From Bacteroidales bacterium (GTDB taxonomy: Bacteria > Bacteroidota > Bacteroidia > Bacteroidales > GCA-2748055): a stretch of DNA of 45,465 bases. Under the pieces are notes generated by a model. It ran no database searches. It saw only the letters and a program-made list of their open reading frames with translations, and was not told where the DNA came from. The DNA is taken from the NCBI GenBank assembly GCA_023138875.1, contig JAGLOO010000021.1, positions 1 through 45,465 of the forward strand. The letters are read 5' to 3'. The position numbers were made by a program, and so were the translations under genes. Positions 7,819 through 16,866 of this stretch are shown piece by piece (position 1 is the stretch's first letter; each line of letters begins with the position of its first letter).

Positions 7819-10197
7819 TCAGTTTGTAACCAGGTCTTTTGGGCTGATTTCCAATACCCTTCCGGATGCCCACCAGACGCTTAACCCGGTAAATAACAAC
7901 ATTGCCGGAATGACCAGGATTGTCCCTGAAACTTCGACCAAATATGGAAATTCGGCCAGTCCGATTCCGGATGTGATGCCACTGATCAGGGGTGGACTTA
8001 AGAGCAATGCCATGGGGACTCCAACAGCCAGACAGGCGATGGTCAATACTGCCATCCTGTAAACCAATGACATACGAATTTGAACAGGAGTCATTCCAAT
8101 GGTTTTGAAGATCCCGAATCCCAGACGGAATTCATGGATATTCATAAGGGCATCATTGAACAGAACTGCGAACAATATCGAAAGAAAAAACAGGGACACA
8201 AGCAGCAGCGAGCTGCGCATACCGGCGATGGTACTTCTGACCGCCTTTCTCTCTTCAATGCTTAATTCGATTAATACCGTTTCGGCATAAACTTCCTGAA
8301 GGTGTTGTTTAAAGTTCTCAACTGATGAACCCTCGTGCAACCGAATGGCATAAAATTCTGGTTTGAACAGGGGATTGAGCTCTTTCATTGCTGATCCCGG
8401 CAAGCGGAATCCTCGTCCCATATTACTTATATCCTGGTAAATTCCGGTAATATGGTAGGTAATACTTTGCCCCTCGAGAAAAACCTCCAGTGAGTCACCG
8501 GGCTCTATCCCAAGCTCCTCAGCGGTCAAAAGGCACAGGGCCATTTCATCCGCATTTTCAGGATGCCGCCCTGTTTGATTGACCAAACCTATATCCGACA
8601 TATCGCCGTTATAAACTTTTCCATTGACCTCCTGCATGGCTTTGTCCTGACTGGCTGGTATGGTTGCTGAACAATAGCTGTAGGGCACGACAGTTGCTAC
8701 GGATTTCTCGTTTTTTATGAGTTCCATAAACGTTTCATGTTCAAGTGGAAGCGCAATTTTTTGGTTGAGTCGAACCTGAATGTCCGAATCTTCAAATCCC
8801 CACGCAGCTTTGTTATCTTTCAACCTGGCAAATGAGTGTGAGATATTGATAGAAAAAACCAGGATGAAAATGGCAAGCAACAAACTGAAACCAGTATATA
8901 ACACTCGTTGTTTATTGGCCAGAAGTGTTCTTAGTCCAAGGAAAACAGGAACATTATGAATCAGGTGATTTAATAGCCAGGAGAAGGACCCGCCGGAGTA
9001 AGACCCTGTGGCCGGATCAGATCGAATGGCTTCAACCGGCTTGATCCTGCCAGCTTTACGGCTGCCAACAAAAGAAATCAGAGCAACCAATACCAGGAAC
9101 AGTCCGGTGGTAATGGCAACCGGACCAAAAAAAGAGAAATTCAGGTTTACCAGGCCTATCGATTTTACCAGGGATGATAAAATGGCGTTGGTCACCAGTA
9201 AACTGCCGAGGATACCAATTGGCAGGCTCACCACTGCAAGCACCAGGTATTGAAGCACATAGATAGTGACCACATTTCCCGGAGAAAAACCCTGGGCCTT
9301 ATAAATACCTATTAAACGATAATCGGAGGCAATCGTTCCCGACAGCATTGTATATAAGATAAATATGGCCGCCAGGATAGCCATCACGGAGAAAACCATT
9401 AAAACAGCACTGATGATGTTATAAAAACTCAGAAAGACCGATTTGAACAGGCTATATTCCAGCATCTGACCGTTGTACAGGTGCGCCTGGTTAAACCTTG
9501 CCCATAAGGATGGAATATCATGCGGTGAATTCAGTCTGACTCCCATCATGAGCCTTGTGAGCTGACCGACCGGCAGGTAAAAAGTCAGGCTGCCCGGTGC
9601 AACCCAGGCCCGGGTAGGATTGAACAATCCACTTGCGTATTGCGCATCCACAACAGTGGCGGAAACGATCAGGGGATATAATCCGGAGCTGACAGGCATG
9701 CCCAGTGTATCTCCGATTTGAATTCCATGATTTGTTGCCAGGTGATCAGGAATCCAGATCTCTCCCATCCCCGGATGTGTCTTCTTTTCACCATGCAATA
9801 TCATGATCTGGTCCTGCTCCAGGTTCTTATCAAGGTGTTCAGTCAGATTCACCATTAAATCAAGCTCTTTACCATGGTGGATCATGGGTTCTTGCACGGT
9901 AAAATAGGGTACATAATCCAGGACTGACTTAACCTCCGGTTGCTCCAGGAACCATCCGGCAATCTTATCAGTATCCTCCTGGAGATGATCATAGAACAAC
10001 AGGATATGGGATGCACTCAATCGTTCATACAATACATCGAAAGGTTTGTTGATACCCTTGAGCATACCCAATGTTGAAGCAAACAACATTGCGGAGAGAA
10101 CTATACAAATGCCGACCAGAATGCTCTGAAGTATTCGTCGTTTAATGTTTGCTATCGATATGATGAAGATACTTTTCATAACACTCTTACCATTCAT
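7819..10197 (-). CDS. ABC transporter permease, FtsX/MacB superfamily
   Basis: 792 residues: an N-terminal transmembrane helix (about 10-35), a large extracytoplasmic domain, three helices (about 255-385), then a second repeat of the same layout (helix near 430, soluble domain, three helices at 655-785). This duplicated FtsX-like architecture is typical of permeases that pair with MacB/LolD-type ATPases and act in mechanotransmission or export of peptides or lipoproteins rather than in bulk import. The frame overlaps the ATPase gene by 11 bp; a second Met, at 10179, would leave a 7-bp gap instead. The substrate is unknown; the co-transcribed serine hydrolase is the best hint. Confidence 0.85.
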   Translation of the reverse strand: MNGKSVMKSIFIISIANIKRRILQSILVGICIVLSAMLFASTLGMLKGINKPFDVLYERLSASHILLFYDHLQEDTDKIAGWFLEQPEVKSVLDYVPYFTVQEPMIHHGKELDLMVNLTEHLDKNLEQDQIMILHGEKKTHPGMGEIWIPDHLATNHGIQIGDTLGMPVSSGLYPLIVSATVVDAQYASGLFNPTRAWVAPGSLTFYLPVGQLTRLMMGVRLNSPHDIPSLWARFNQAHLYNGQMLEYSLFKSVFLSFYNIISAVLMVFSVMAILAAIFILYTMLSGTIASDYRLIGIYKAQGFSPGNVVTIYVLQYLVLAVVSLPIGILGSLLVTNAILSSLVKSIGLVNLNFSFFGPVAITTGLFLVLVALISFVGSRKAGRIKPVEAIRSDPATGSYSGGSFSWLLNHLIHNVPVFLGLRTLLANKQRVLYTGFSLLLAIFILVFSINISHSFARLKDNKAAWGFEDSDIQVRLNQKIALPLEHETFMELIKNEKSVATVVPYSYCSATIPASQDKAMQEVNGKVYNGDMSDIGLVNQTGRHPENADEMALCLLTAEELGIEPGDSLEVFLEGQSITYHITGIYQDISNMGRGFRLPGSAMKELNPLFKPEFYAIRLHEGSSVENFKQHLQEVYAETVLIELSIEERKAVRSTIAGMRSSLLLVSLFFLSILFAVLFNDALMNIHEFRLGFGIFKTIGMTPVQIRMSLVYRMAVLTIACLAVGVPMALLLSPPLISGITSGIGLAEFPYLVEVSGTILVIPAMLLFTGLSVWWASGRVLEISPKDLVTN

Positions 10198-10936
10198 TTT
10201 CCAACAACCAATTTGTCAATAACTTCTCTCTTCGCTCCAGTGATTCATCCTGACGGTCGAATCTCAATTCATCTGCCACATCGCCATCCCTGAAGAACAG
10301 AATCCGCTCTCCCCTGCAAGCCGATTTTACATCATGGGTAACCATAAGGATGGTTTGTCCCAATTGATGAAATGAATCGAAGATATCGAGAACTGTTTGA
10401 GACGTAGCAGAATTGAGGTTACCGGTTGGCTCATCGGCCATAAGAATGCGGGGTGAGTTAATCAGGGCCCGCACAATTGCACAACGCTGTTGTTGCCCAC
10501 CGGACAGTTGGGATGGTAACCTTTGACCCAGATCCTCCATGCCCGTTTGCTGAAGTAAGCTCAACGCCCGTTGACGTACCCCTTCTTTTTCACCCTGGTT
10601 CAAATACCCTGCCACCAGGATGTTCTCCCACACGGTAAGATTGGGAACCAGGTTGGCATTCTGAAAAACAAAACCAATGGAGTGTCTCCTTAAGAGGGCA
10701 AGCTCTTTTTCGGACTTCTGGTGAATTGGCTGGTCATGAAACCATATCTCTCCACCGGTAGAGTGGTCCAAACCACTTAAAAGATACAGCAGTGTGGACT
10801 TCCCGGAACCAGAGCTGCCCATGATCACTGTAAACTCACCTTCGTTGACTTTGAGATCAAGTTTGGATATAATCGTGTTCTCCATGTTTTCCGAATTATA
10901 AACTTTGTTTAAATTTATCGTTTCAAGAATGGCCAT
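10187..10936 (-). CDS. ABC transporter ATP-binding protein, MacB/LolD type
   Basis: 249 residues with a complete nucleotide-binding domain: Walker A GSSGSGKS (40-47), Q-loop Gln92 in FVFQNANL, signature LSGGQ (144-148), Walker B ILMADE (164-169) followed by PTGNLN, and a switch His in MVTHD. The ADEPTGNL sequence is characteristic of the MacB/LolD/FtsE group. It is the first gene of the operon ATPase > permease > serine hydrolase and faces away from the AraC-type regulator gene across a 167-bp intergenic region. Confidence 0.92.
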   Translation of the reverse strand: MAILETINLNKVYNSENMENTIISKLDLKVNEGEFTVIMGSSGSGKSTLLYLLSGLDHSTGGEIWFHDQPIHQKSEKELALLRRHSIGFVFQNANLVPNLTVWENILVAGYLNQGEKEGVRQRALSLLQQTGMEDLGQRLPSQLSGGQQQRCAIVRALINSPRILMADEPTGNLNSATSQTVLDIFDSFHQLGQTILMVTHDVKSACRGERILFFRDGDVADELRFDRQDESLERREKLLTNWLLENEW

Positions 10937-11013
10937 ATGTGTTGGTTTTGAATTTGTTTATAAAGTCGAAAAGTATTGGTATTTAAGTTTGCAATCGTCG
11001 CACTTTAAGAAAC

Positions 11014-11061
11014 TGGGGCCTTTTTTTTGGAAGGTGAGACTCTTTTAGAGAAACTGAGACT
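11014..11061. promoter_or_regulatory. Three direct repeats spaced 20-21 bp, candidate regulator binding sites
   Basis: Three related words sit two helical turns apart: TGGGGCC at 11014, TGAGACT at 11035 and TGAGACT at 11055, each preceded by GAAAC or GAAGG and followed by pyrimidines. They lie in the divergent intergenic region between the ABC operon (minus) and the 7TM-AraC gene (plus). AraC-family proteins commonly bind direct repeats with about this period, so autoregulation and control of the ABC operon is a reasonable inference. Confidence 0.4.
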
Positions 11062-11103
11062 TTCTGTGCTATCAAATTTCTTTGTTCTAATGTAATAGAT
11101 ATC

Positions 11104-12234
11104 ATGTTGAACATTATTTACTCCGCCAGCGGTGGTTTGACCCTGCTTCTAATGGTCCTGTTGCTGACCAAAAAACAAAAAACTCTGGCCGAATACTTAC
11201 TCGCCGCCTGGTTCCTGCTCATACTCCTGGTCATCGTTACAACCTATATAAATCACAACCAAATAGATACATGGCAGGGACTCTTTGAATTAACTGACAG
11301 TTCTGCTGTTCTGTTCGGGCCTTTTATGTGGTTTTATACACTTGCCCTGACCAAAGAGGAATTTCGCTTTTATCGGAAGGATGGATGGCATTTGTTACCA
11401 TTTATCGCCATTTCGGTGTATCTTTTTTTCCATTTGTTCAGAGGAGAAAATGTTTCGGAAGCAGGGCTTATGATCATCCTGGTTGCCAAAATGATGATCC
11501 TTATTTCCTATGGTTTGGCCACATTGCTTCGATTGAATAAACATGAGAAGAGAATTGCCGGCATTTTTTCATACACCGAAAAGGTTCAATTGAATTGGCT
11601 GAAACTTCTGGTATGGAGCCTGATAGGCATCTGGGTCATCAGTGCCGTAAGCCTTTTGCTGTATTCCCTGGCAGAAATAGCCATCCCCCAGTATGGAGGT
11701 TTATTTACAAATCTGGCCCTCAGTATTTTTATGTTAGTCCTGGGTTATTTTGGGATCAGGCAAACAACCATATTTATCCCTGCACATCTGCTTGAAGCAA
11801 CTGGCAATCTGCAGGTTGATTTAAAAACGACAACAGGGATCTCGTCCGGTACCCAAAGAAGTGCCGGGCCGGGCCAGCCCCGGGAATCAACGGTTTCCGA
11901 CAAAGACTACCAGCGACTCATACAATTGATGGAACGTGAAAAACCTTTTCTCGACGGACAATTAACATTGTACAAACTGGCCCATATTATTCAGCGACCC
12001 GCTTATCAGGTCTCCCAGATAATAAACAGGCATGCAGGTACCAACTTTTTCGACTATATTAATCAATACCAGGTAGAGGAGGTAAAGATTAAGATCCGGG
12101 AAAAGGCCCACATCCATCAAACACTACTGGCTATTGCTCTTGATTGCGGCTTCAACTCAAAGGCTTCATTCAACAGGGTATTTAAAAAAATGACGGGACA
12201 AACACCAAAAGAATTTATTACCACATTAAAGTAA
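11104..12234 (+). CDS. Membrane-bound AraC-family regulator (7TM sensor plus helix-turn-helix)
   Basis: 376 residues. The first 220 hold about seven hydrophobic helices (near 5-22, 30-48, 65-85, 95-112, 121-140, 165-190, 197-217). After a polar linker (about 225-270) comes an AraC-type HTH domain (about 275-375) with YQVSQIINRHAGTNFFDYIN as first unit and FNSKASFNRVFKKMTGQTPKEF as the classic C-terminal signature. Such proteins are thought to sense an envelope or lipophilic signal and act directly on DNA. It is divergent from the ABC/serine hydrolase operon and starts a plus-strand run with the metallo-hydrolase 6 bp downstream. Confidence 0.88.
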   Translation: MLNIIYSASGGLTLLLMVLLLTKKQKTLAEYLLAAWFLLILLVIVTTYINHNQIDTWQGLFELTDSSAVLFGPFMWFYTLALTKEEFRFYRKDGWHLLPFIAISVYLFFHLFRGENVSEAGLMIILVAKMMILISYGLATLLRLNKHEKRIAGIFSYTEKVQLNWLKLLVWSLIGIWVISAVSLLLYSLAEIAIPQYGGLFTNLALSIFMLVLGYFGIRQTTIFIPAHLLEATGNLQVDLKTTTGISSGTQRSAGPGQPRESTVSDKDYQRLIQLMEREKPFLDGQLTLYKLAHIIQRPAYQVSQIINRHAGTNFFDYINQYQVEEVKIKIREKAHIHQTLLAIALDCGFNSKASFNRVFKKMTGQTPKEFITTLK

Positions 12235-12240
12235 AGTATT

Positions 12241-12921
12241 ATGGCACTTCAAATCATTCCATTCCAGTCAAGCATGAACACCTGTTACTTAATCAAGGAC
12301 AAAGGTGCGGTACTTATCGATGGAGCCTGGCCCAATGAGGCAAAATCATTCTCCAAATTCCTCGAAAAGCATCAAATAAAACCTGAAGAGGTCCAATTGA
12401 TCATACTGACCCATGGCGACTTTGACCATGTGGGAGGCGCAAAAGAATTGAAAGAACTGACCGGGGCCAGTATAGTGATTCATGAAATGGATAAAGAGAA
12501 CCTAGAAAAGGGAATCTTCCACTGGCCAGAAGGTGTCACCCCCTGGGGAAGATTTTCAAGGTCTGTGCTAAAACCCATCATTAAAAAAAAGGCGGCTTTC
12601 CCTGCAGTCAGGGCTGATATCGTTTTAGATGATAACGGGTTGTCTTTGGAGGAATATGGCATTCCCGGCAGAATTGTATATACACCCGGTCATACATTTG
12701 GATCCATCAGTGTACTGCTGGATACTGGGGATGCTTTTATAGGATGTCTCGCGCAGAATAGAATCCCTTTCCGTATGAAGCCAGGATTGCCTATCTATGC
12801 AAAAGATATTGAATTGTTAAAAAAGAGTTGGAAGATCCTGATCGATCAGGGTGCTAAAACAATTTATCCCGGCCATGGAAAGTCCTTCCCGGTTAAAAAA
12901 ATCCTTAAATACCTTAATTGA
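12241..12921 (+). CDS. MBL-fold metallo-hydrolase
   Basis: 226 residues, the size of a minimal metallo-beta-lactamase fold. Metal ligands are visible: His58, Asp60, Asp62 and His63 in THGDFDHVGG (Asp60 in place of the second His of HxHxDH, a known variant), His148 in YTPGHTFGS, an Asp near 161 and His209 in YPGHGKSF. There is no signal peptide, so it acts in the cytoplasm. The family covers glyoxalase II-like thioesterases, lactonases and phosphodiesterases; the sequence does not decide between them. It starts 6 bp after the AraC-type gene and ends 6 bp before the GH20 gene, which implies a shared transcript. Confidence 0.85.
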   Translation: MALQIIPFQSSMNTCYLIKDKGAVLIDGAWPNEAKSFSKFLEKHQIKPEEVQLIILTHGDFDHVGGAKELKELTGASIVIHEMDKENLEKGIFHWPEGVTPWGRFSRSVLKPIIKKKAAFPAVRADIVLDDNGLSLEEYGIPGRIVYTPGHTFGSISVLLDTGDAFIGCLAQNRIPFRMKPGLPIYAKDIELLKKSWKILIDQGAKTIYPGHGKSFPVKKILKYLN

Positions 12922-12927
12922 TAGATA

Positions 12928-15348
12928 ATGAAAAAAGCAATTAAAATCATCGGCTGGGTCCTGCTATTGATCATTGCAGGACTGGCCATTGCCTGGTTTG
13001 GATTTCTAAAACCGAAACCCCCTCCAATCTCTCCGGAAGACCGGGCACAGATCACAATAATGCCGCTTCCTTCTGAAATGAAACTGAATAAAAGTGTGTT
13101 TGTGTTGAACGAAGATCTCAACCATGCGTTCACCGCCTTATCCACCCCCCGGCTGGAACGCGCAGTGGAAAGATTCTATGGCAGGTTATCCTCGCAAACA
13201 GGACTGGCTTATGGAGACGGCATGGATGCAACACTGATCCTGGAATGCAACGGTAGTGAAATGGAATATCCGTCCCACGGCGATGACGAATCCTATTCCA
13301 TACGTATATCCGGAAATAGAATCGCAGTTGAGGCCGGCACCGAAACCGGGATCATTTATGGACTGGAGTCATTGCTGCAACTGGTTCGTAAACAGGAGGA
13401 TCAATGGATCCTGCCCGGACTTACCCTGAACGACAATCCCCGCTATGGTTGGCGCGGACTCATGATCGACGCCTGCCGGCACTGGATCCCCAAAGATGTG
13501 ATCCTCAGGAACCTGGATGCCATGGCCACAGTGAAGATGAATGTCCTGCACTGGCACCTGACAGAGTACCAGGGCTTCAGGGTGGAATCAAAAGTGTTCC
13601 CGAAACTGCATGAAATGGGCTCCGAAGGAGATTACTACACCCAGGATGATATACGGAAAGTGGTCGAATATGCTGCGGATCGGGGTATTCGGGTAATTCC
13701 AGAATTTGACCTGCCGGGACACACCACTTCATGGTTCGTGGGATATCCTGACCTGGCTAGCGCTCCCGGTCCCTATTCGCTCGATACTACTTTTGGAGTG
13801 CTCGATCCTGTATTGGATCCCACCAGGGAAGAGGTTTATGAATTCCTGGACCGGTTCTTTGGTGAGATGGCTGGTCTGTTTCCCGATGACTACATCCATA
13901 TTGGCGGGGATGAGGTCAAGCCCCTGCACTGGAATGAGAATCCGGCCATCCAGGAGTTCATGAAGGAGAATGATCTGGATGACCCCCACGCATTGCAGGC
14001 CTATTTTAACATACGGCTTCAAAAACTTCTTAAGAAACATGATAGAAAAATGATGGGATGGGATGAGATCATCCACTCCGACCTCCCCAAGCAGGGCATT
14101 GCTGTTCAAACCTGGAGGGATCAGACATCACTCTGGGAATCGGCCAGAAAGGGAAACAAAGCGATACTCTCGGCCGGTTACTACCTGGACTATAAACAGC
14201 CAGCCGCATTCCATTACAATGTGGATCCGACTGTAATCCCAGGGGCAGTTAGCATTGAGATTGATTCAACCAACTGGAAAGGATGGGATTGTACCATGGA
14301 TCTTTCCGATATGGTCATAGATGGCTCCGTGTACCTATTTGGCGAAGGGGCCGGTTTGCGCGGTATTATGAAATTTATGGGCGGATCTGCAGGTTTTACT
14401 GATGTTGTCTCGGATGGGGATCATATATTATTCTCTGTTGAAACCAATTTTGGCCAGGTGAAATATGATATTAAAATATCAGGAGATTCCATTGTTGGGA
14501 GCGGAAAACTTTCCTTCATAACAATGCAACTTAAAGGAAAGCGATCCGGAGGAACAGATATGGAGGGCGGAGAACCGCTTCCGGAATTTACCAGGATAGA
14601 TCCGCTTACCCCGGAACAGGAATCCAACATCCTGGGAGGAGAAGCCTGTATGTGGTCTGAGATGGTGGACCAAGTAACCCTGGAATCCAGGGTGTGGCCA
14701 CGGGCTGCGGCTGTGGGAGAAAAATTATGGAGTCCGAAGGTGCTTACTGATGACAGCCAGGATATGTATCGCAGGATTATGGTGATGGATGATCTGCTGG
14801 AAAGCCTGGGTGTAAGGCACAGGGATTACAGTGAGGGTCTGCTCGGTGAAATGGTCGGTGAGCCATACCTTCATCCGCTCCATTCGCTGGTGGAATTGCT
14901 GCAGGAAGACAAATTCTTTAACAGGATGATCATCTATGATCCCGAACCTTACACCACCACTCCTTTGAACCGCATTGTGGATGCTGCCAGGCCTGAAAGC
15001 TATGTGGCATACCGGTTCGGACAGGATGTGGATCTGTGGATTGATGAGGCTGATCAGGCGGCCCGGTCAAGGATGATGCAGTCCCTGGAGACCTGGTCTG
15101 TGAACCATGAAAAACTGGCACCTGCCTTTGAGAGATCGGAACGGATCAGAGAGGTGGAAGCACATTCAAAAAACCTTTCCAGTTTGGCAGAAATCGGTCT
15201 TGAAGCTTTATCGGAACCCGGATCATTGAAAGGGCGGGCTCCGGAACTTGAGGTGTTGTTCAATAACGCAGCCGGGGCCCATGGAGGAACCATACTCCCC
15301 CTTGTTGGACCTGTTAAAAAGCTGGTGGAAAACTCAGCAGAGAATTAG
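12928..15348 (+). CDS. Beta-N-acetylhexosaminidase, GH20, membrane-anchored, with inserted beta domain
   Basis: 806 residues. An N-terminal helix (about 7-28) without a cleavage motif suggests a membrane anchor with the enzyme in the periplasm. A GH20b-like domain (about 45-160) precedes the catalytic barrel, which has WRGLMIDACRHWIP, LHWHLTEYQGFRVE (canonical members read DDQGW) and the catalytic pair Asp328-Glu329 in HIGGDEV. The enzyme removes terminal GlcNAc or GalNAc by substrate-assisted catalysis. Residues about 448-550 are an extra beta-rich block between the strand ending YNVDP and the barrel segment NILGGEACMWSE (Trp576). This block resembles the small beta domain found in many serine hydrolases. 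The C-terminal 200 residues are helical. The protein sits between the metallo-hydrolase and the sugar-kinase/RapZ genes. Confidence 0.92.
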   Translation: MKKAIKIIGWVLLLIIAGLAIAWFGFLKPKPPPISPEDRAQITIMPLPSEMKLNKSVFVLNEDLNHAFTALSTPRLERAVERFYGRLSSQTGLAYGDGMDATLILECNGSEMEYPSHGDDESYSIRISGNRIAVEAGTETGIIYGLESLLQLVRKQEDQWILPGLTLNDNPRYGWRGLMIDACRHWIPKDVILRNLDAMATVKMNVLHWHLTEYQGFRVESKVFPKLHEMGSEGDYYTQDDIRKVVEYAADRGIRVIPEFDLPGHTTSWFVGYPDLASAPGPYSLDTTFGVLDPVLDPTREEVYEFLDRFFGEMAGLFPDDYIHIGGDEVKPLHWNENPAIQEFMKENDLDDPHALQAYFNIRLQKLLKKHDRKMMGWDEIIHSDLPKQGIAVQTWRDQTSLWESARKGNKAILSAGYYLDYKQPAAFHYNVDPTVIPGAVSIEIDSTNWKGWDCTMDLSDMVIDGSVYLFGEGAGLRGIMKFMGGSAGFTDVVSDGDHILFSVETNFGQVKYDIKISGDSIVGSGKLSFITMQLKGKRSGGTDMEGGEPLPEFTRIDPLTPEQESNILGGEACMWSEMVDQVTLESRVWPRAAAVGEKLWSPKVLTDDSQDMYRRIMVMDDLLESLGVRHRDYSEGLLGEMVGEPYLHPLHSLVELLQEDKFFNRMIIYDPEPYTTTPLNRIVDAARPESYVAYRFGQDVDLWIDEADQAARSRMMQSLETWSVNHEKLAPAFERSERIREVEAHSKNLSSLAEIGLEALSEPGSLKGRAPELEVLFNNAAGAHGGTILPLVGPVKKLVENSAEN

Positions 15349-15390
15349 ATATCTTTGAGAACAAAGATAGACAAGGAGACAGCAGCGAAA

Positions 15391-16824
15391 ATGACCCAAA
15401 CCAAATTAGAATTATTGAACAACCTGTTTGACAGGTGGTGTGGAGAGAAAGTAATATCCATTAACAGATTACCGGCTTCCGGTTCAAGCAGGGAGTACTA
15501 CCGGATTACGGGGACGGAAACCAGGGTGATTGGTGCAATCAATGCAGACAGGGAGGAGAATGAGGCATTTATCGAGTTCAGCAGACATTTTAGATCGAAG
15601 GGACTGTCAGTTCCGGAGATTTTTCTGGTTGACCTGGATAACAATGCCTACCTGCAGGAGGACCTGGGAGATACCACTCTATTCGATTACCTCGTGCAGG
15701 TGAGGGATAACGGCAGCTTCCCGGATGACCTGAAGAAAGTCTACAAGGAGGTCCTGACAGAGCTCCAGAAATTCCAGATTACCGGTTCCAAAGACCTGAA
15801 TTACTCGATGTGTTATCCACGTTCCAGTTTCGATCGCCAGAGCATGCAATGGGACCTGAGTTATTTCAAATACTTTTTCCTGAAGCTAGCTGATGTTCCC
15901 TTCAATGAGCAGTCGCTCGAAGATGATTACAATACCTTGATCGAATACCTGCTCAGCCAGGATACGGATTATTTCCTCTACCGCGATTTTCAATCCAGGA
16001 ACATCATGCTTCGGGATTGCAAACCCTGTTTCATTGACTACCAGGGAGGAAGAAAAGGTGCCCTGCAATATGATGTGGCTTCACTGCTGTATGATTCAAA
16101 AGCGGATATCCCGCCAGAGGTGAGGGAAGAATTGCTTGATCATTATATCAATAACCTGGATCATTACCCATCGGTCGACAAAAGGGGATTCAGGGAATCC
16201 TATTACGGGTATGTGCTGATCAGGATCATGCAGGCCATGGGAGCCTATGGATTCAGGGGATTTTATGAAAAGAAGACCCACTTTCTGCAAAGCATCCCAT
16301 ACGCTTTAAACGACCTGAAATGGATTCTGAGGAATGTGGATTTTCCAATTGAGATCCCAACACTGTTACAGGTATTTGAAAACCTTTTGACTGCTCCTAA
16401 ACTAAAACGTTTCAAGGACAAAGAGGGAAGAAAGTCCACGCTTACCGTATCCATCAACAGCTTCAGTTACAAACATGGCATTCCCGAAGATCCCAGCGGT
16501 CATGGTGGTGGTTATGTGTTTGATTGCAGGGCGATGAGCAACCCAGGCCGGCTCGATCAGTACAAAAGCCTGACGGGAAAGGACAAGCCTGTTATCGATT
16601 TTCTCAACCAGCACAATGATGTGGATGATTTTTTAGGCAGTACCACCTCACTGGTCGACATGTCTGTGGATAAATATGAGGAACGAAATTTCTCACACCT
16701 GATGGTGAGCTTTGGTTGCACAGGTGGACAGCACCGCTCGGTGTATTGTGCGGAAAGACTTGCAGAACACCTTCGTGAAAGTCAGTCTGTCCGGATCACC
16801 CTATGGCACAGGGAACTGGATTAA
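15391..16824 (+). CDS. AmgK-like sugar kinase fused to a RapZ C-terminal domain
   Basis: 477 residues from the ATG at 15391; an upstream TTG at 15355 would add 12 residues that look unlike a protein start. Residues about 10-330 are an aminoglycoside-phosphotransferase-type kinase, with catalytic-loop Asp199 and Asn204 in YRDFQSRNIM and metal-binding Asp216 in FIDYQGG, closest in style to AmgK, which phosphorylates MurNAc/GlcNAc at the anomeric carbon. Residues about 350-477 match the C-terminal domain of RapZ, with SFSYKHGIP, YVFDCR and SFGCTGGQHRS (Cys443-Ser450). In E. coli this domain binds GlcN6P and controls glmS expression. The RapZ N-terminal P-loop domain is absent. Its place after GH20 suggests amino-sugar recycling or sensing. 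Confidence 0.85.
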   Translation: MTQTKLELLNNLFDRWCGEKVISINRLPASGSSREYYRITGTETRVIGAINADREENEAFIEFSRHFRSKGLSVPEIFLVDLDNNAYLQEDLGDTTLFDYLVQVRDNGSFPDDLKKVYKEVLTELQKFQITGSKDLNYSMCYPRSSFDRQSMQWDLSYFKYFFLKLADVPFNEQSLEDDYNTLIEYLLSQDTDYFLYRDFQSRNIMLRDCKPCFIDYQGGRKGALQYDVASLLYDSKADIPPEVREELLDHYINNLDHYPSVDKRGFRESYYGYVLIRIMQAMGAYGFRGFYEKKTHFLQSIPYALNDLKWILRNVDFPIEIPTLLQVFENLLTAPKLKRFKDKEGRKSTLTVSINSFSYKHGIPEDPSGHGGGYVFDCRAMSNPGRLDQYKSLTGKDKPVIDFLNQHNDVDDFLGSTTSLVDMSVDKYEERNFSHLMVSFGCTGGQHRSVYCAERLAEHLRESQSVRITLWHRELD

Positions 16825-16866
16825 ATAGTCAGTCCTGAAAAAGGTCACCACATATTCTATAACTAT

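Noticed and set aside
15355-15390. TTG start for the kinase-RapZ gene
   Set aside because: The 12 extra residues look unlike the family start; the ATG at 15391 opens right before the first conserved helix.
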